This document shows positions 11,107 through 23,900 of a DNA stretch of 64,000 nucleotides, piece after piece (positions within the stretch are counted from its first letter, which is position 1; the number at the start of each line of letters is the position of its first letter). This DNA is from Paratrimastix pyriformis (taxonomy: Eukaryota; Preaxostyla; Paratrimastigidae). Position numbers and translations under genes: made by a program. The stretch is taken from positions 62,001 to 126,000 of the forward strand of contig JAPMOS010000028.1 in the NCBI GenBank assembly GCA_027972325.1, in the 5' to 3' direction. The notes beneath the pieces were generated by a model. That model made no database searches and had not been told where the DNA came from. It worked only from the letters and a program-made list of their open reading frames with translations.

Positions 11107-11712
11107 AGGGAAGAATTCCCGGAAGTGCTTTTTTGTGGGGAGTGCTGCCGGAACATCACCACGGAACGAAAAATCAGGTCCCGGGGTTGCCACTGCTGGA
11201 TCCCATTCGTTCTCTGCCTTCCACAAGACGCGGAAGCGAGCCCACATGACCGACACAGCCCGCCTTCCCTGTTTGGTGATGAACGTCTCGCCGGCGAGGA
11301 ACGATGCGTGGGCAGGACGATGGGCATTTGCGAGACAGTGGCAGGGAAGGACCGCAGAATAATGCTCGGAAAAGATATATGGAGTGGTGGGGGTGGTGGA
11401 ATGATGGTGGTGGAATGATGTTGGTGGAAGACCTTTTCTATTTGCAATTGCTCATTAAGGGGATGAGGTTATATCCTTACTTGAATTCAAGCGTTTGGGC
11501 TGAGTTATGAGATCATGAGAAATTGAACAAATTTTCTAAACCATCGCTCGTCCCGAGACTGTTTTCCAGAAATCCTTCTGCCTCCTCTCTGACCTTCCTT
11601 TCCTCCAGCCTTCCATGTCACCCCGGCATCCCCGATATATTATCTTCCGCGAAAGCCTTCCGCGCATTCACCACCCCGGCAAAAAAGCCAGCAAGGGTTT
11701 TCGATCAAATCG
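11107..11712. promoter_or_regulatory. Divergent promoter region between CLC and eRF3
   Basis: Head-to-head spacer with clearly lower GC than the flanking genes. It must also contain the unresolved 5' exon of the CLC gene; an ATG-initiated minus frame from 11256 is a candidate but cannot be joined convincingly. No TATA box is claimed. Confidence 0.45.
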
Positions 11713-13116
11713 ATGGACGTAGAACCACAGCCTGCAGAGCAGAAGAAGCCCGAGGAGGAAGAGCTGAATCCCGAGGATATGGGCGAGGAGGACGAGGAGC
11801 TCGATGAGGAGGCCAAGAAATACGCCGGGAAGAAGCATCTGAATGTTGTTTTCATTGGTCTGCCCACGGGTTTTCTTCTGCCCTTCTCGGCTGACCCTCG
11901 TCTTTCTTCTAGGCCATGTTGGTTTGTCAGCCCACCCCATTCCCGCCCTTTTTTTCATCACTCCTCTCAAGACCATGGCAAGTCCACGATCTCCGGCCAC
12001 CTCCTTTACCTCGCTGGGGAGTCTGTTTTTCCAATGGTCCAACATTCGAACGCATTTTGTTGCATCGTGCTCCCCTCGCAGGGTCGATGAGCGGACGGTT
12101 GATAAGCTCCGCCGCGAAGCTGCTGCCCGCGGCCGCGAGTCCTGGGTTTGGGCTTCGATTCTCGATATTATTCCCGAAGAGCGTGATAAGGTCCGCAACC
12201 CTCTTCTGAGGCTTTCCCATCATTCATATATTTCTCAACCGCCACAGGGTAAGACCTGGGATTATGGTGTTGCCCACTTTACCACCGATACTCGTCGGTT
12301 CACTATGCTCGACTGCCCTGGCCATCGTGGCTTCATTCCTCACATGATCGGTGGCGCTCAGCAGGCCGATATCGGTGTTCTGGTCTGCTTTCACTGTCGC
12401 CGTCGATGAAAATCAATCATCGGTGGACCTGCTTTCTGGCCTTTCTAGGTCGTTTCTGCTCGGAAGGACGAGTTCGAGACCGGGTTCGACAACGGCGGGC
12501 AGACCCGGGAGCACGCCATCCTGGCCAAGACGGTCGGCATCCGGCAGCTCATCGTCAGCGTCAACAAGATGGACGACATCACCGTGGGCTGGAGCCAGGC
12601 CCGCTTCAACGAGATCGTCGAGCGCCTGTCGCCCTACCTGAAGCAGTGCGGCTTCGGCAAGGGAGGTCTGCCTTCGCCCCCTGCCCTCGTCGGGTCCGCG
12701 TTTGTCTCATTTCGCGCTTCTTCTCGGCGGTGGTGGCGGTGGTGGCGGCAGAGGTTACCTTCATCCCCATGAGCGGCCTCAACGGGGCCAACCTGAAGGA
12801 GCGCGTGGCCCCGGCCGAGTGCAGCTGGTACCAGGGGCCCTCGCTGATGGAGTTCCTGGAGAACATCAAGCCCCCCGAGCGGCTGGTCAGCTACCCGGTG
12901 CGCTTCCCGGTCCGGGACCGGTACAAGGACGGGGCCGCCATCAGCGTGCTGGGCAAGGTCGAGAGCGGCGTCATCCGGCGGGGCGACAACCTGCTGCTGA
13001 TGCCCAACCGGACCCCCGTCGAGGTGCTGGGCGTCTTCGTGGACGCCTTCCCCGTCGAACAGGCCGAGCCCGGCGACTCGGTGCGGGTCCGCGCCGCCGC
13101 CGCCGCCGCCCCCCCC

Positions 13117-13176
<60 letters not shown>

Positions 13177-14597
13177 CATAGCCCGCGCCTCCACGGCGGG
13201 CATCTCGCAACTCGGGCTCACCCCCGCCTCTCCCCCGCCTCTCCCTTCGGTCCCCCTCCAGCTCCGGGTGCGTGGGGTTGACGAGGAGCACGTGCAGGCG
13301 GGCTTCGTGCTGTGCGCCAGCGGGTCGCCCGTCCACGTGGCGCAGCACTTCGAGGCGCAGCTGAAGATCATCGAGACGCCCAGCATCATCGCCCCGGGCG
13401 CCCGGGCCCGGTTCCACTGCCACGCGGTCGAGGAGGAGGCCACCCTGGAGCACATCATCTCCGAGATGGACCCCGCCAAGCGGGTCGTCAAGAAGCGCAA
13501 CCCCGTCTTCGCCCGCCAGGGCCAGACCATCGTCGGCCGGTTCTCCATCGACACGCCCCAGTGCCTCGAGACCTACGCCGAGTTCGCCCCCTTCGGCCGG
13601 TTCATGCTCCGCGTCGGCTGTCCGTCCCGCCCCCCCGCCCCCCGGCCCGTTCCATGGCCCGCTTTCCTCGCCCACGCTCACCGGTGGCTGTTTGGCGTGC
13701 TGGTTGCTGTTGGTGTTGGTGGTTGTGATTGTGGTGTGCCGGTGCAGCGGTGACGATGGGCATCGGCGTCATCACCCGTCTGCTGTCCGACGCCCCGGCC
13801 ACGGCCGCCGCGGCCACGGCCACCGCCTCTGCCGCCCCGGCCACGGCCGCCGCGTCGGGCGATGCGCCCCTGCTGAACCCGCTGGGGGTGGAGATCGAGG
13901 CCCCCTGCAAGCCCGCTGCCCCCCGCGCCCCCGCCAAGGCCGCAGCCCCCTCGCCCAACCCCTCGCCGGCCCCCTCGCCCAAGCCCGCAACCCCGACGGC
14001 CCAGTCGCCCGTGGCCCCGGCCCCCAAGCCCGCAGTCCCGGCCCCCGCTCCTGCCCCGGCCCCCGCCCCCGCCCCCGCCCCGGCGAAGCCCGTCCAGATC
14101 ATGCAGCGCCCCGCCCCGGCCCAGCCCGCCCCGGCCCAGGCCGCTGCCCCCGCTCCCGCCCCGGCCCAGGCCGTGGGCGGATTGCTGCCCACGCCCCCAG
14201 CCGGTCTGTCTCTCGCCACGCCCGGGCCCTCCTGCTGCCCTGCCTCTGGTCGACCTGACCTGACCCGCGGCTCTCCTCTGGGCCCCTGCTTGCAGGCGCT
14301 GCGGGCGTCTCCTCGCTGGCCTCGCGCTTCAGCAAGTTCAACGTCCACGCGACCTCCTTCCAGCCCCGGGCCGCCCCGGCGCCCCCCGGGTTCGCGCCCG
14401 CCATGGCCCCCCAGATGGCCCCTCAGATGGCCCCCCAGTACGGGTATCAGCCCCAGCCCCAGCAGTACGGCCAGCCCTACCCGGGCTTCATGCCCCAGCA
14501 GCCCGGCCAGCCCCAGCCCCAGCAGTACGGCTACCCGGGCCAGCAGTGGCCCCAGCTGCCCCAGCAGCAGACCGGCTACCCCAACCAGCGCGCTTGA
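11713..14597 (+). CDS. SUP35: Eukaryotic peptide chain release factor eRF3 with C-terminal PAM2/Q-rich extension
   Basis: GTPase partner of eRF1 in translation termination. Ten exons: 11713-11857, 11913-11921, 11972-12020, 12082-12190, 12248-12382, 12449-12665, 12752-13086, 13262-13619, 13748-14203, 14296-14597 (2115 nt, 704 aa). G1 is GHVDHGKST, spread over three exons; then VDERTVDKLRREAAARGRES, G3 DCPGH, the eRF3-type EFETGFDNGGQTREH, G4 NKMD and MSGLNGANL. Beta-barrel domains 2 and 3 end at RLL. The N-terminus before the G domain is only about 45 acidic residues. After the G and barrel domains comes about 200 residues: Ala/Pro linker, then KFNVHATSFQP, which fits the PAM2 consensus (N..A..F.P), then APQ and QPQPQQYG repeats ending GYPNQRA. 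In known eRF3 these elements are N-terminal. eRF3 is preferred over EF-1A or HBS1 on the FETGF..GGQTREH and VDERT segments. Confidence 0.95.
13117..13178. repeat. (CGCA)n microsatellite in eRF3 intron 7
   Basis: About 15 CGCA units inside the 175-nt intron 13087-13261 (GTCCGC...CCAG). Confidence 0.95.
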
Positions 14598-15048
14598 CTG
14601 GCGGTCCGGGACGCCCCCGACCGGGCGCCCCTCGCCACCCCTCCGTTCGGCGCCTCTGCCCCCCGGCCCGGCCCCTCCGCCCCCGTGAAGGCCGTGGCTG
14701 CCTCGGCCCCGCCCCGCCCCCGGCCCGGGCTGTAGGCGGTCTGTGAGCCGCCCAGCCCACCAGGGGGCGCCTCATCCGGCGGGGCTTCTGTCTCCTGCAG
14801 GGCCGCGCCCCCACACCCCCGGCCCATGGCGCGCAACCAGCGGCCCGCCCAGCCCCGTCCCCTGAGCTGATCCCCAGCCCGTCCCTTCTTGAGCCGGAGC
14901 CGCCTGTCCGCATCGAGTAACGCCCCGACCCGCCGGCTGTGCGCCTGCAGCCACAAGAGTCCACAAAAACGGGCAGCTCTTCGTCGTTCCGATTGGCACG
15001 GGGAAGGGAGAAGGGGGAAGGGTCGAAGGAGGAAAAGGGGAATGCGCC
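14598..15048. other. Intergenic region between convergent eRF3 and RNF213-like genes
   Basis: Follows the eRF3 TGA and precedes the stop (15049) of the giant minus-strand gene. No convincing coding frame is seen. It probably contains both 3' untranslated regions. Confidence 0.5.
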
Positions 15049-16665
15049 TCAGCTGAGGGCGATGCCGTTCTGGATGCCCGCCGGCAGCGGGTCGGTGGGC
15101 CTGAAGGGGCGCGCGAAGGCCTGCCCGTTGAGGAGGTAGTGGGCCAGGCCCTCCAGCCCCGGGGCGCCCGCCTGGGCCAGCTTGGCCAGGAGGGTCTGGA
15201 AGGTGCCCCCGTAGTCGCTGTCCAGCATGGTCACGGTCCGGGTCACCCCAGCGACCGTCACCTGCACGTCTGCGCCGCCCCAAAATGCGCCCCATCAGCC
15301 ACCCCGCGGTCGTGTCGTGAGCTCGGGCGAGCCCCGGGGCCGAGCCGCCCAGCCGGAGGCAGGGAAGAGGGGTGCGGACTGTCGAAGAACTGGAGGGATA
15401 TGGCGAGCGGGGAGCGGGAGGTGACGTCGAGGCAGGCCCGCGGGTTGGCCGGGTCCAGCTGCAGGCTGGGGCCCTCCAGCCGGATGGGGGCCGTCTCCCG
15501 GGCCTCGCTCTCCGCGTCCCCGGCGGGGCCCTGGTAGGGCTGCCAGGCCCCCTGGTGGTAGTACTGCACGTAGCGCTGCCGAACTCGGGCCTGTTCGGTG
15601 CCGGCGACATTCCGATCGCAGTGCTCGACCGCGAAGCGCCAGGTGAGGGGCCGTGGGATGCCCCCCGGGCCCATCACGGGCTGCGGGTCGGGAAGAGCCG
15701 ACGCCCCAAGCATGTTCACAGCTGCACCGCACGGCCCCCAGAATGTGAGGCCCAGTCGAAAACCATTGGCCTAGAGTGCCACCCAGTGCGGAGCCGATGG
15801 AGAGTAGTGTCCGGTGTGTTGGGGGGGCAATGGCGGACCGAAGGTGGGCACGCAGCGGAGGACGCCGATGTAGAGCGGGTACGGCGGCAGCGGCTCGGCG
15901 AGGCACTCGAGCAGGGGCCGGTACTGCCGCTGCGCATCGGCGAAGAGGGGCTTCCAGTGGGGCACCTTGCCGGGGCAGTCCGCGGCGAATTGGTCGAGGA
16001 AGGAGCGGATGGTGGGGTGGGCCAGCAGCAGGGGAAGCAGGTCGCCCCAGGTGCCGCCCCGCCAGGGGGCGAGGGGCGGGATCGGGGGGTCGAGGGTGGC
16101 CCAGGTTGCGTCCCTGGCGAGGAGCACCTGGATGGCGGACGCGCCGGCCCTCAGGGCCCAGGTGGCCTTGATGCGCAGCCGGCTGGGCCGGTCGGCGGGC
16201 AGCGGGACGAGGGCCTCGGGGACCCTCTCGTCGAGCGGCATCTCGGGGCCCCGGGGCTGCCCCTGGGCCCACAGGTCCTGGACGGAGACCGTCAGGCGGC
16301 ATTCGTAGTCCTTCTGGTGGCGCGCCAGGACGCCCGCGAGGAACCCGTCGGCCCTGATGGCCTGGATCAGGTCCCCATGGCGCAGCGGCCCGGGGGTGGC
16401 GGGAAGGGTGAGGGAGCGCTCCGTGTCGGGGGCGGCGCTGGCCTTGTCGTCCGGATGGCACCCGCTGAGGACATAACTCGCCTCTGCGCGCACAGAAATC
16501 ACCCGAAATGAGATGGCGGCGCATGATGATGATGAGAACCCGAAATGAGATGGCGGCGCATGAGGGAAAGTTCGGTAGAGTGGAGGGGGCAGCTGGATCT
16601 CGCACATTGTGCAGGCCGGAAGCATCCGGCAGCCAGCTCATGGGCATCGCACGAGCGCGTGGTCA

Positions 16666-16700
<35 letters not shown>

Positions 16701-17911
16701 TCGAAGCAGGCGGCAGGGACGAGCGCGGACCCACACGGGGGAAGAGCTCGACATCCAGCCGGAAGGCCACGCCCTCGGAAGAGAGGGGCGCCCTCTGCTG
16801 CTCGGGGCTCATGTCGTTGAAGCAGAGGCCCACCTCGGGCAGGGCCTGGGCGGCCTGGAGGGCTGCCCCGAAGAGCTGCTGCAGGGCCGCCTGGGCCGCT
16901 GCCTGTTCGGGGGCCGATTGGGGGGCGGCGTTCAGGGCGGCCGCGGCCTGACCGTATGCCTCGGTGGCCTGCTTGAGCTGGGCCGTTTGGGGGAGCTGAG
17001 CCAGGGCAGGGTCGGAGCCCAGCAGACGCAGCAGACGCGGAGTCTCCTCCAGCAAGCGGCGCATGGTCTCGTTGTACGAAACGATGATGGCCTGCTGCTG
17101 GTCGGCGGGGGCGCCCTGGTAGCTCGCAATAATTCGGGTCGCCTCGTCATGGCAAGCCTTGACGGCAGTGGCGGGGGTGATCATCTGGTGGGTCAGGGGA
17201 GCGGCGAGGGAAGACAGCAATGAAGATGCGGGGCGGGGCGACAGGGGAGCGGAGGAAGGTTGGTCCGAGGGACGTGACGAAGAAGGGCCACGCGACCCCA
17301 TTCTTCGTCACGTTCATCGGACCATCTCGGCGAAGGGGTGCGACTTATGGTGCAGGACGGACCTTGCAGAGGATGCGGGTCACCTTTGGCGGGCCGCCCA
17401 AGAGGGGCGCGGCGCGAGCCAGGGTGGCCAGCTCGGTGGCGCTGCTGTTGAGGATCTGGACGAGCTGGGCCCAGGACACGGCGCGGCTGTAGCTCTGCAG
17501 CGGAACCTCCGGGCCCCCGCCAATCCGATAGGCGCAGTCTACCGGAAGATGGCCAGGCAGCGAGATGAGACGAGGCGGAGATCGGGTGGCCAAGGAGGGC
17601 CGGCACTTGGCGGGGCGGACCGCGGGACTGGGTGTTGAGCGGAGGCCGGAGATCCAGCACGAGGCGGTGGCCGCGGGGCACCAGGAGGGGCCTGGCCGTA
17701 TCATCAGGCTTCATGTCCTGGTAGTCTCCGGAGGGCAGCTCGGGGTGGGCCGGCTCGAGGGAACAGTTGACCCGATGCGCCGCCATTTCCAAGCCCAGAT
17801 CCTGGGCGGCGATGGCCTCGAAGAGCAGCCGCCACGTCAGGGGCCCCGCTCCCTGCCGGAGGGCCAGCGGGTGTTCTTCGACACCGTTGATGCGGTAGAT
17901 GACTTCTGCCA
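15049..17911 (-). other. C-terminal region of the giant protein with two related PLTWR segments
   Basis: Exons here read VIYRINGVEEHPLALRQGAG then PLTWRLLFEAIAAQDLGLEM; later IPRPLTWRFAVEHCDRNV; and finally VTMLDSDYGGTFQTLLAKL to the TGA at 15049. Joining the exon at about 18.0 kb (RIRKELNVDGDQAAP) through GTCCGTCC...ATGGCAG keeps the frame, which argues this is one gene with the AAA part. If the ATG at about 17910 is used instead, it would be a separate gene. Confidence 0.5.
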
Positions 17912-20900
17912 TGTCAAAGGGACGGAGAGATGGGGATGAGGGGAGTCTGATGTGGCGAGTGCCCAAAGTGGCTTTGTCTTTGAGCATGGGTGTCCGTGAG
18001 GGGACGGACCTGGGGCAGCCTGGTCGCCGTCGACGTTGAGCTCCTTGCGGATGCGCTCCGCTGCGCACCGACAAACGCGAGGTCAGTCAGAGACGCCACC
18101 ATGGTTGGAGGAGGGGCAGAGGGACGGACCGCAAGACAGATCGGGGGGAGGCGCCGTCGGCTCGGCCACAAGGCCCACGCCGCTGGGCGAGAGCAGCCAA
18201 AACAGGCAGCAGAAAAGCGCAGCGGTGCGAGGGTGAATGCCGGCTCGAGGGCAATCGCAACAACGGCATGCGGCATGCCAGCAGGGGCAGGGGTGACGGC
18301 GTGGAGCAAGCAGACCCCTCGTCCCACACAAGGACCGGCTCGTCAGCGGGCGGCCCGCCAATAACGGGGCGATCAATGCCATTTTCGGCGGTCGCCGCGG
18401 CCCGCCCGAGGATCCGCACGAAGGCTGCCAAGTGCTTGCCAAGCAAAGATCGATGCACATGCTCGGCCAGCTGCATCCCCAAAGAGGCGATCGTCAGACA
18501 AGGGGGGGGGGGGTGGCGGACCTCCTCCTCGCCGATCTGGGCCAGGACGGTGAGCAGGGGCTGGTCGGGCTTTAACTGGTCGGCCTGCGAGCGGAACCAG
18601 ACCCATCGGGCGGCCATCAGACGGAGGGGCGAGGAAGATATGCAAGGGACTGGGGCAGGGCCGGAAGGATCGGGGGGGGGGGGGGACGGACCGCAAGTGC
18701 GTCGAGGAGGGTGGCGCTGATGGCCTCGAGGTCATCCTTTGGGACGCCCCTCAGCAGGTCCTCAATAGGGGCGCCCTCAGGCAGGGGGAGGGAGAAGGCG
18801 GGTGGGATATTGGCCAGGCCGGGGCCCGAGCCGAAAAGCTCGTCGGCCAGCTGGGCCAGGGCATGCACGTGCCTCATGCGCTGCTGCTTGAGGATCTGGG
18901 GGTGGGGGGTCGAAGCGAGGGGCGGAAGACGACACCGGGGAGCAAAGGACACAGCCAGGAATGAAGAGAAATGTCTGAGATGAGGCGCGATGATCGATCA
19001 ACGTTCCAAGTTAGGCTGTACGGCCAGAATAAACCCATCAGAACAATCGTAAAAGCGTATGGCGAAGAAAGGGTGGGTCCTGGGTCCTGGGCATGGGGAG
19101 GGAAGGAGAGCTGGAGGGACGGACGGGGAGCTTGATGCCAATCGCGTCGCAGTCCATCTCCAGGCCGCTGTGTGGGTCGCGGGTGTATTCCTCGAAGGTG
19201 CGATCGGCCACCGCCTCAAACGGCTCGTGAGGCTCCTGGGCGCCGTCCCGGGGTGCGGCCGCCTGTCGGGCCAGTTGGGAAACCAGCATGGCGTAGCCGT
19301 GCAAGGTCGACTGGCGGTCGTCTTCGTTCATGCCGGCAAAGGCGCTCCGCAGCAGCTCCGTCAACCCCAGCTCCAGCGGGGCCTTCAGGGCGTCGGGCAG
19401 CTTTTGCAGATCCTCGGGGCGCAGCCGCTCCAGGGCGGGCTGAGGGAGGTGGGTGATGCGGGAACGCGGGATGAGCGAGCAAAGACCAAACGCCATCGAT
19501 GCAAATTGAAATGGAAGCAACCGCCGAGCTGGAGGAGCGATCGCCTGAGGTGCGCAGACGGACCATGCCACGGGCGCGAAACTGGAAGGGCTGCTCGCTG
19601 ATGAGGAAGGTGGGCTTGTGGGCCCACCGCTGTGCCAGCACCAGGGCCAGGTGGGCCAACCCCGGCACCGCGGGGCCGAAACCCCCGCAGAGACGCCGCA
19701 GGTAGGCCAGCGGGGGCACCCCGATGAAGAGGGTCGGGTCGGAGATGCCTCGGCTCAGGTCCACCCGGGCCGCGGAGTCGTTCACGAAGCGGGCGCGCAG
19801 GGCGTACACCTGCTCAAGCTCGGCCGCGCCTGCCGTTCCTGCCAATCCACAACAAGGTGCAGCGGCTCAGCCACGGCCATCCCAGGCGAAGGCAGCAGGC
19901 AGGCGCAGGGAGGAGGAGGTGACCGACCGGCGGGCAGGGCGGGAGGTCGCAGCAGGCCCTGCTGGAGGGCGAGCAGATGGTTCTGCTGGTCGACGAGGCT
20001 CTTGGCGAGCAGGTTGAGGAAGCCGCTGTCGTCGGCATCGGCCTCGGGGGTCCCCACCAGGAAGGCGAAGGTGGACTCCTCGTCGGGGGGGAAGAAGTGC
20101 GCCTCGCCGCCGCCCCCATGGGCACAATTCACGACCTACCCAGAGGAGACAAGGATTAGTTCATCCGCATCGGAGCAGCGTGGGTTGACAAGGCGGGTCA
20201 TGGGAAACGAGGCGTAGGCATGGCTGCGAGGGATTGCCCACGCAGGGGGAGCGATGATGGGGGAACGAGATCGGGAATGCCGACCTCGAGGGTGCGGCGG
20301 CTGCGGAGGTACTCGGAGTTGAGCAGGGCCCCCCAGAGGCGGATCGCTCGGTCGCCGTGCTCTTGGTCGACACGGGCATAGCTGTGCGGCCGGATGGGCA
20401 TCGGGCCGGGAACGAGAGCAAGAGCAGGGCCAACGACAAAGGAGAGTGACCGGAGAGTTGAGGGAGCGGGATGGGAGGAGGCGAGAGGACACAGCTGGAC
20501 CGACCTTTGCAAAATCTTCTTGACAGTGAGACGGCTGGCCTCCTGTGGAGAAAGCACGTTGGACAGGCGGCTCTTGACGAACTCCTGCAGCTCCAGCACC
20601 ACCGGGAGCAGCTCCGGCAGCGCCTGTCCAGGGGGACCGGACCGCGAAAGGTGGAAGGTGGGTGAAGGGGCAGCAATAGGGCGGGTCCGCAGGATGGCGA
20701 GCAGAAACACACTGAGGGCGGCGATGGGAGAGAACGGGCGGGACCTGCAGGTGGGGATGTTGCTTGAGGATGGCCCCCAGCAGATCTCCGTGGCCGGTCC
20801 CCGTAGCCGCCTCGATGGCCACTTGAGCATTATCGAAGCTCCGGGACGTTTGGTGCTGCTGCAATGAGTGGGAAATGACATGAGCGAACTCCGGATCCGG

Positions 20901-23900
20901 TGGCTTCCGGTGGCGAACCTGAGGGACGGTGCGGCAGTAGGCCGCGACGGCATCCAAATCGACGGGGCGCTGCTGCAGGCGCCGTTGAGTGGCCTCGAGG
21001 AGGCCCGCGTCGCTCAGGACGGGCTCCACGGCCCGCTCGATGAGGAGCCGCTCGTAGGCGTCGCGCTCCTGGGCGCTGTTCAGGGTGGTCCGCAGAGCCT
21101 GGCCGCCCGAATGGAAGACCTGTCCCCGGGGTGGCATTCCAGGCGGAGGCGAGCGTGAGGAGGCAGTGTACCGTTGAGCCGATGTGGGCACAGCAGCGCG
21201 AGGCTGTTCTGACAGACGTCGAGAAGCCGCTCGAGGATGGCGTTGAAGCGCACCATCACTTCGTCGGGCGTGTTGGCGGGGATGGCGCCCCAGTCGTAGG
21301 CCACGTGCATGGCCGAGTAGCCCCGCGGGCCGGCCCTCAGGATGTCCCAACGAGAGATGATGTTGCCCTCCGCGCGGAGGGGCCCGCCGGCGGAGTCGTG
21401 GTTGAAGAAGAGCATCGACATGCCCAGGGCGGCATACGCGGTCATCATCCCCCAGGGCAGCGTCCGCGAATTCCACGGTGCCCGCGGGCTGTACACGCCC
21501 CGTTGGTCGTCGCTTGTAGCGCAGCCGCAATCAAAGTGGTAGGGGGTCGCCGGGAGGATGGCCTTATCGGGGATCGTGAAGGCCACACACCAGCGGCCTT
21601 CCATCTGTTCTGGCGCAAACATTTGCCTGGACACGAAGATGGCACAAGAGAGAAAGTGGAGCGGTGAGAGGGTGCCGGGCCGACCCGACAGAAACAGGAA
21701 CCGAGGCTCAGCCGCCCGCCAAACATCATTTCCCACGTGCGGGAGGGGCGGACATCCAGAGATGGTTGTTGGGGGGGCACCCCAGGATGACGGCCAGCAG
21801 GTTGGCCATCGCATGTCGCACGGGGCGCCGCGTGTCCATCCAGAGGGCATGCATGCGGTCCTCCGATGGAGGGCCGCCCTGGACGGTCACCTCAAGCTTC
21901 TTGGCCTGCGGCGGGGCGGAAGTCAGCCGCGGAGAAGGAGCACGGACAGACCAGCTGGGCCGGGTCGAGAAGGCACCGCAGGACGGTGGCCTCCTTGGGA
22001 TCGCTGAAGAGCCTCTCGAGGGCCCTGCCTTGCAGGGCTGCCTTGAGGAGGGCCATTGGGGGGCTGTCCTGAAGCCCCTTGCGGGTGTACTCGTGGTAGA
22101 CCAGCAGGGCCAGGAACATCAACGTCTCGCGCTTGTCCGGGCGGCTCACCAGTGCCTGGGCCACAGCCGCCTGCTGGCCGGTCGCCAGGGCGGCCTGGAA
22201 GGCCGCTCGGAATGCCTATAGGGAAGAAACGGAGACGTCAACGACAGAGCTCCAGGGGCTCTTATGCAGACCTGGTAGGCCTGGCCCCGGGGGCTCCGGT
22301 CCGCGGGGTGCATAAAAGTCAGCTGCTCGTAGGGCGGGGGCTGGTTGGTGAGGGCCGGCAGCCATCGGTCGATCCACGGGCTCAGCTGGGCACCACGCTC
22401 CGAAAAAACGACTTTGATTTCCTGCGGAGGGTGCAATGGACGAACGGGCGAGTGAGCAGGCAGCGACCCCCAGTCACCGCGTATGCAGACATCTTGTGTG
22501 TGGTCCTGCGAGATTTGGCCCAGGAAGGCCACCTGGGCCCACTCGACGGGCCGCATCAGCTCCGCCAGACGCTGCAGCTCGTCGGGGGCGAACCGCTCCG
22601 GCCGCTCTTGGTTGGCTCCGACAAAGAGGCGCGCGGCGGTGGTGGCGGCGGTGTGTGTGAGGACCGCCAGCTGGACGGCCCCGAAAGCCGCCTCGGGAGC
22701 GGGCCGGCCCTCGGCGAGCTGGGCGCGCTGCATCTGGAGGCTGTTCAGGGTGTCACCCAGGGGTGACGCGGCCCCACGGTGGGCCATCATCAAGTCGTAC
22801 AGCACCTGGGCCAGCGGCCAGCCGCTGAGGGAACTCGCTTGGTCGGGCTGCGCAGCCAACCTCCATGGGGGCACGAAGACGGGCAGGGCAGCTGCCGGGA
22901 GCGCAGCCATCCCGTGGGGGGGCACCTCGAAGCAGCGCGTCAGCAACTCTTGCAATTGTCCCTTGATGCCCTGCTCGGGGGCGGGCTGGTCGTCGGGATT
23001 GAGGGCGCCGGCACCGGGGGCAGGGATGGCGGGGTAGAGCAGCTCCTCCACGAGGAAGTGGCGCTGCTCGGGGGACAGAGCCCGATGAAGGAGCGGGCAG
23101 CGGGCGCACGGCTCGGCCGAGTTGTTGACGAGGCGCAGAACCGTGAGCACTTCCTCACGCAGGAAGGCGAACGGGTCGGGGAGGACGTCGAAATTGAGCA
23201 AGGGACCCAGGAGGAACTGGTCCCCCACGAAGCTGCTCAACAGCTCGCCCAGGAAGAGGCGGCATTGTTGCTCACTGGGAGCCGTCAGCGCTCGGAGGAA
23301 AGCGTCGAGGGCCAACTCGAGCAGAGCTGTGCCAGAGTGATGAAGGTCGGGGAGGGCGGCGAGATGAGTCGTCGGTTCGATGGCATACAACGATCGGGCA
23401 GACCGGGGCGGGTCTTGGCGCGTTCGTCGAAAGCCACCCGGAAGGCCTCGGTGGCCGTGGGTTGGCCAGGGTTGGGCTCAGCGTTGCGGTAGAAGACGGC
23501 CACGACCTCCAGCCGCCTCAAGACGAACAGGGCCGTCGGCAGGCCTCGGTCTGGGAAGAGCAGGCAAAGGTGACCGGGCGAACGAGCAGAACGAGCACAG
23601 ACGGCCATCGCGCTGCGGGGTGGCTCTGGCGTCGAGCCAGGCGAGCTCGGTGACGGCGCGGAGGGCCTGCATCCAGGGCACCACGGCCGCGGGCTTCTCG
23701 CGGAAGATCGCCCCCGCTCGCTGCGCCAAGAACTCGGCAAGCCGCTGGTTGGAAAAGATGGGTGGCGGCGTGATGATGGGCCGGAAGGAGGAGCCACTGG
23801 CGGACATTGCGAAGGCTCTCCATGATGGCATCGGTGTTCGTGGCGCTGCGCAGGCTGATTTGCAGAGCACGGATGTCGAGTGGGACCGTGGCCTGCTCGA

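Noticed and set aside
11713-14597. EF-1alpha or HBS1 as identity of the GTPase
   Set aside because: EFETGFDNGGQTREH, VDERT after G1 and the domain 2/3 sequence fit eRF3; the EF-1A tRNA-binding and aminoacyl features are absent.
22990-23120. CARCPLLHRALSPEQ as a possible RING finger in the giant protein
   Set aside because: Only one C..C pair; no histidine and no further cysteine pairs at RING spacing in the exon or its neighbours.
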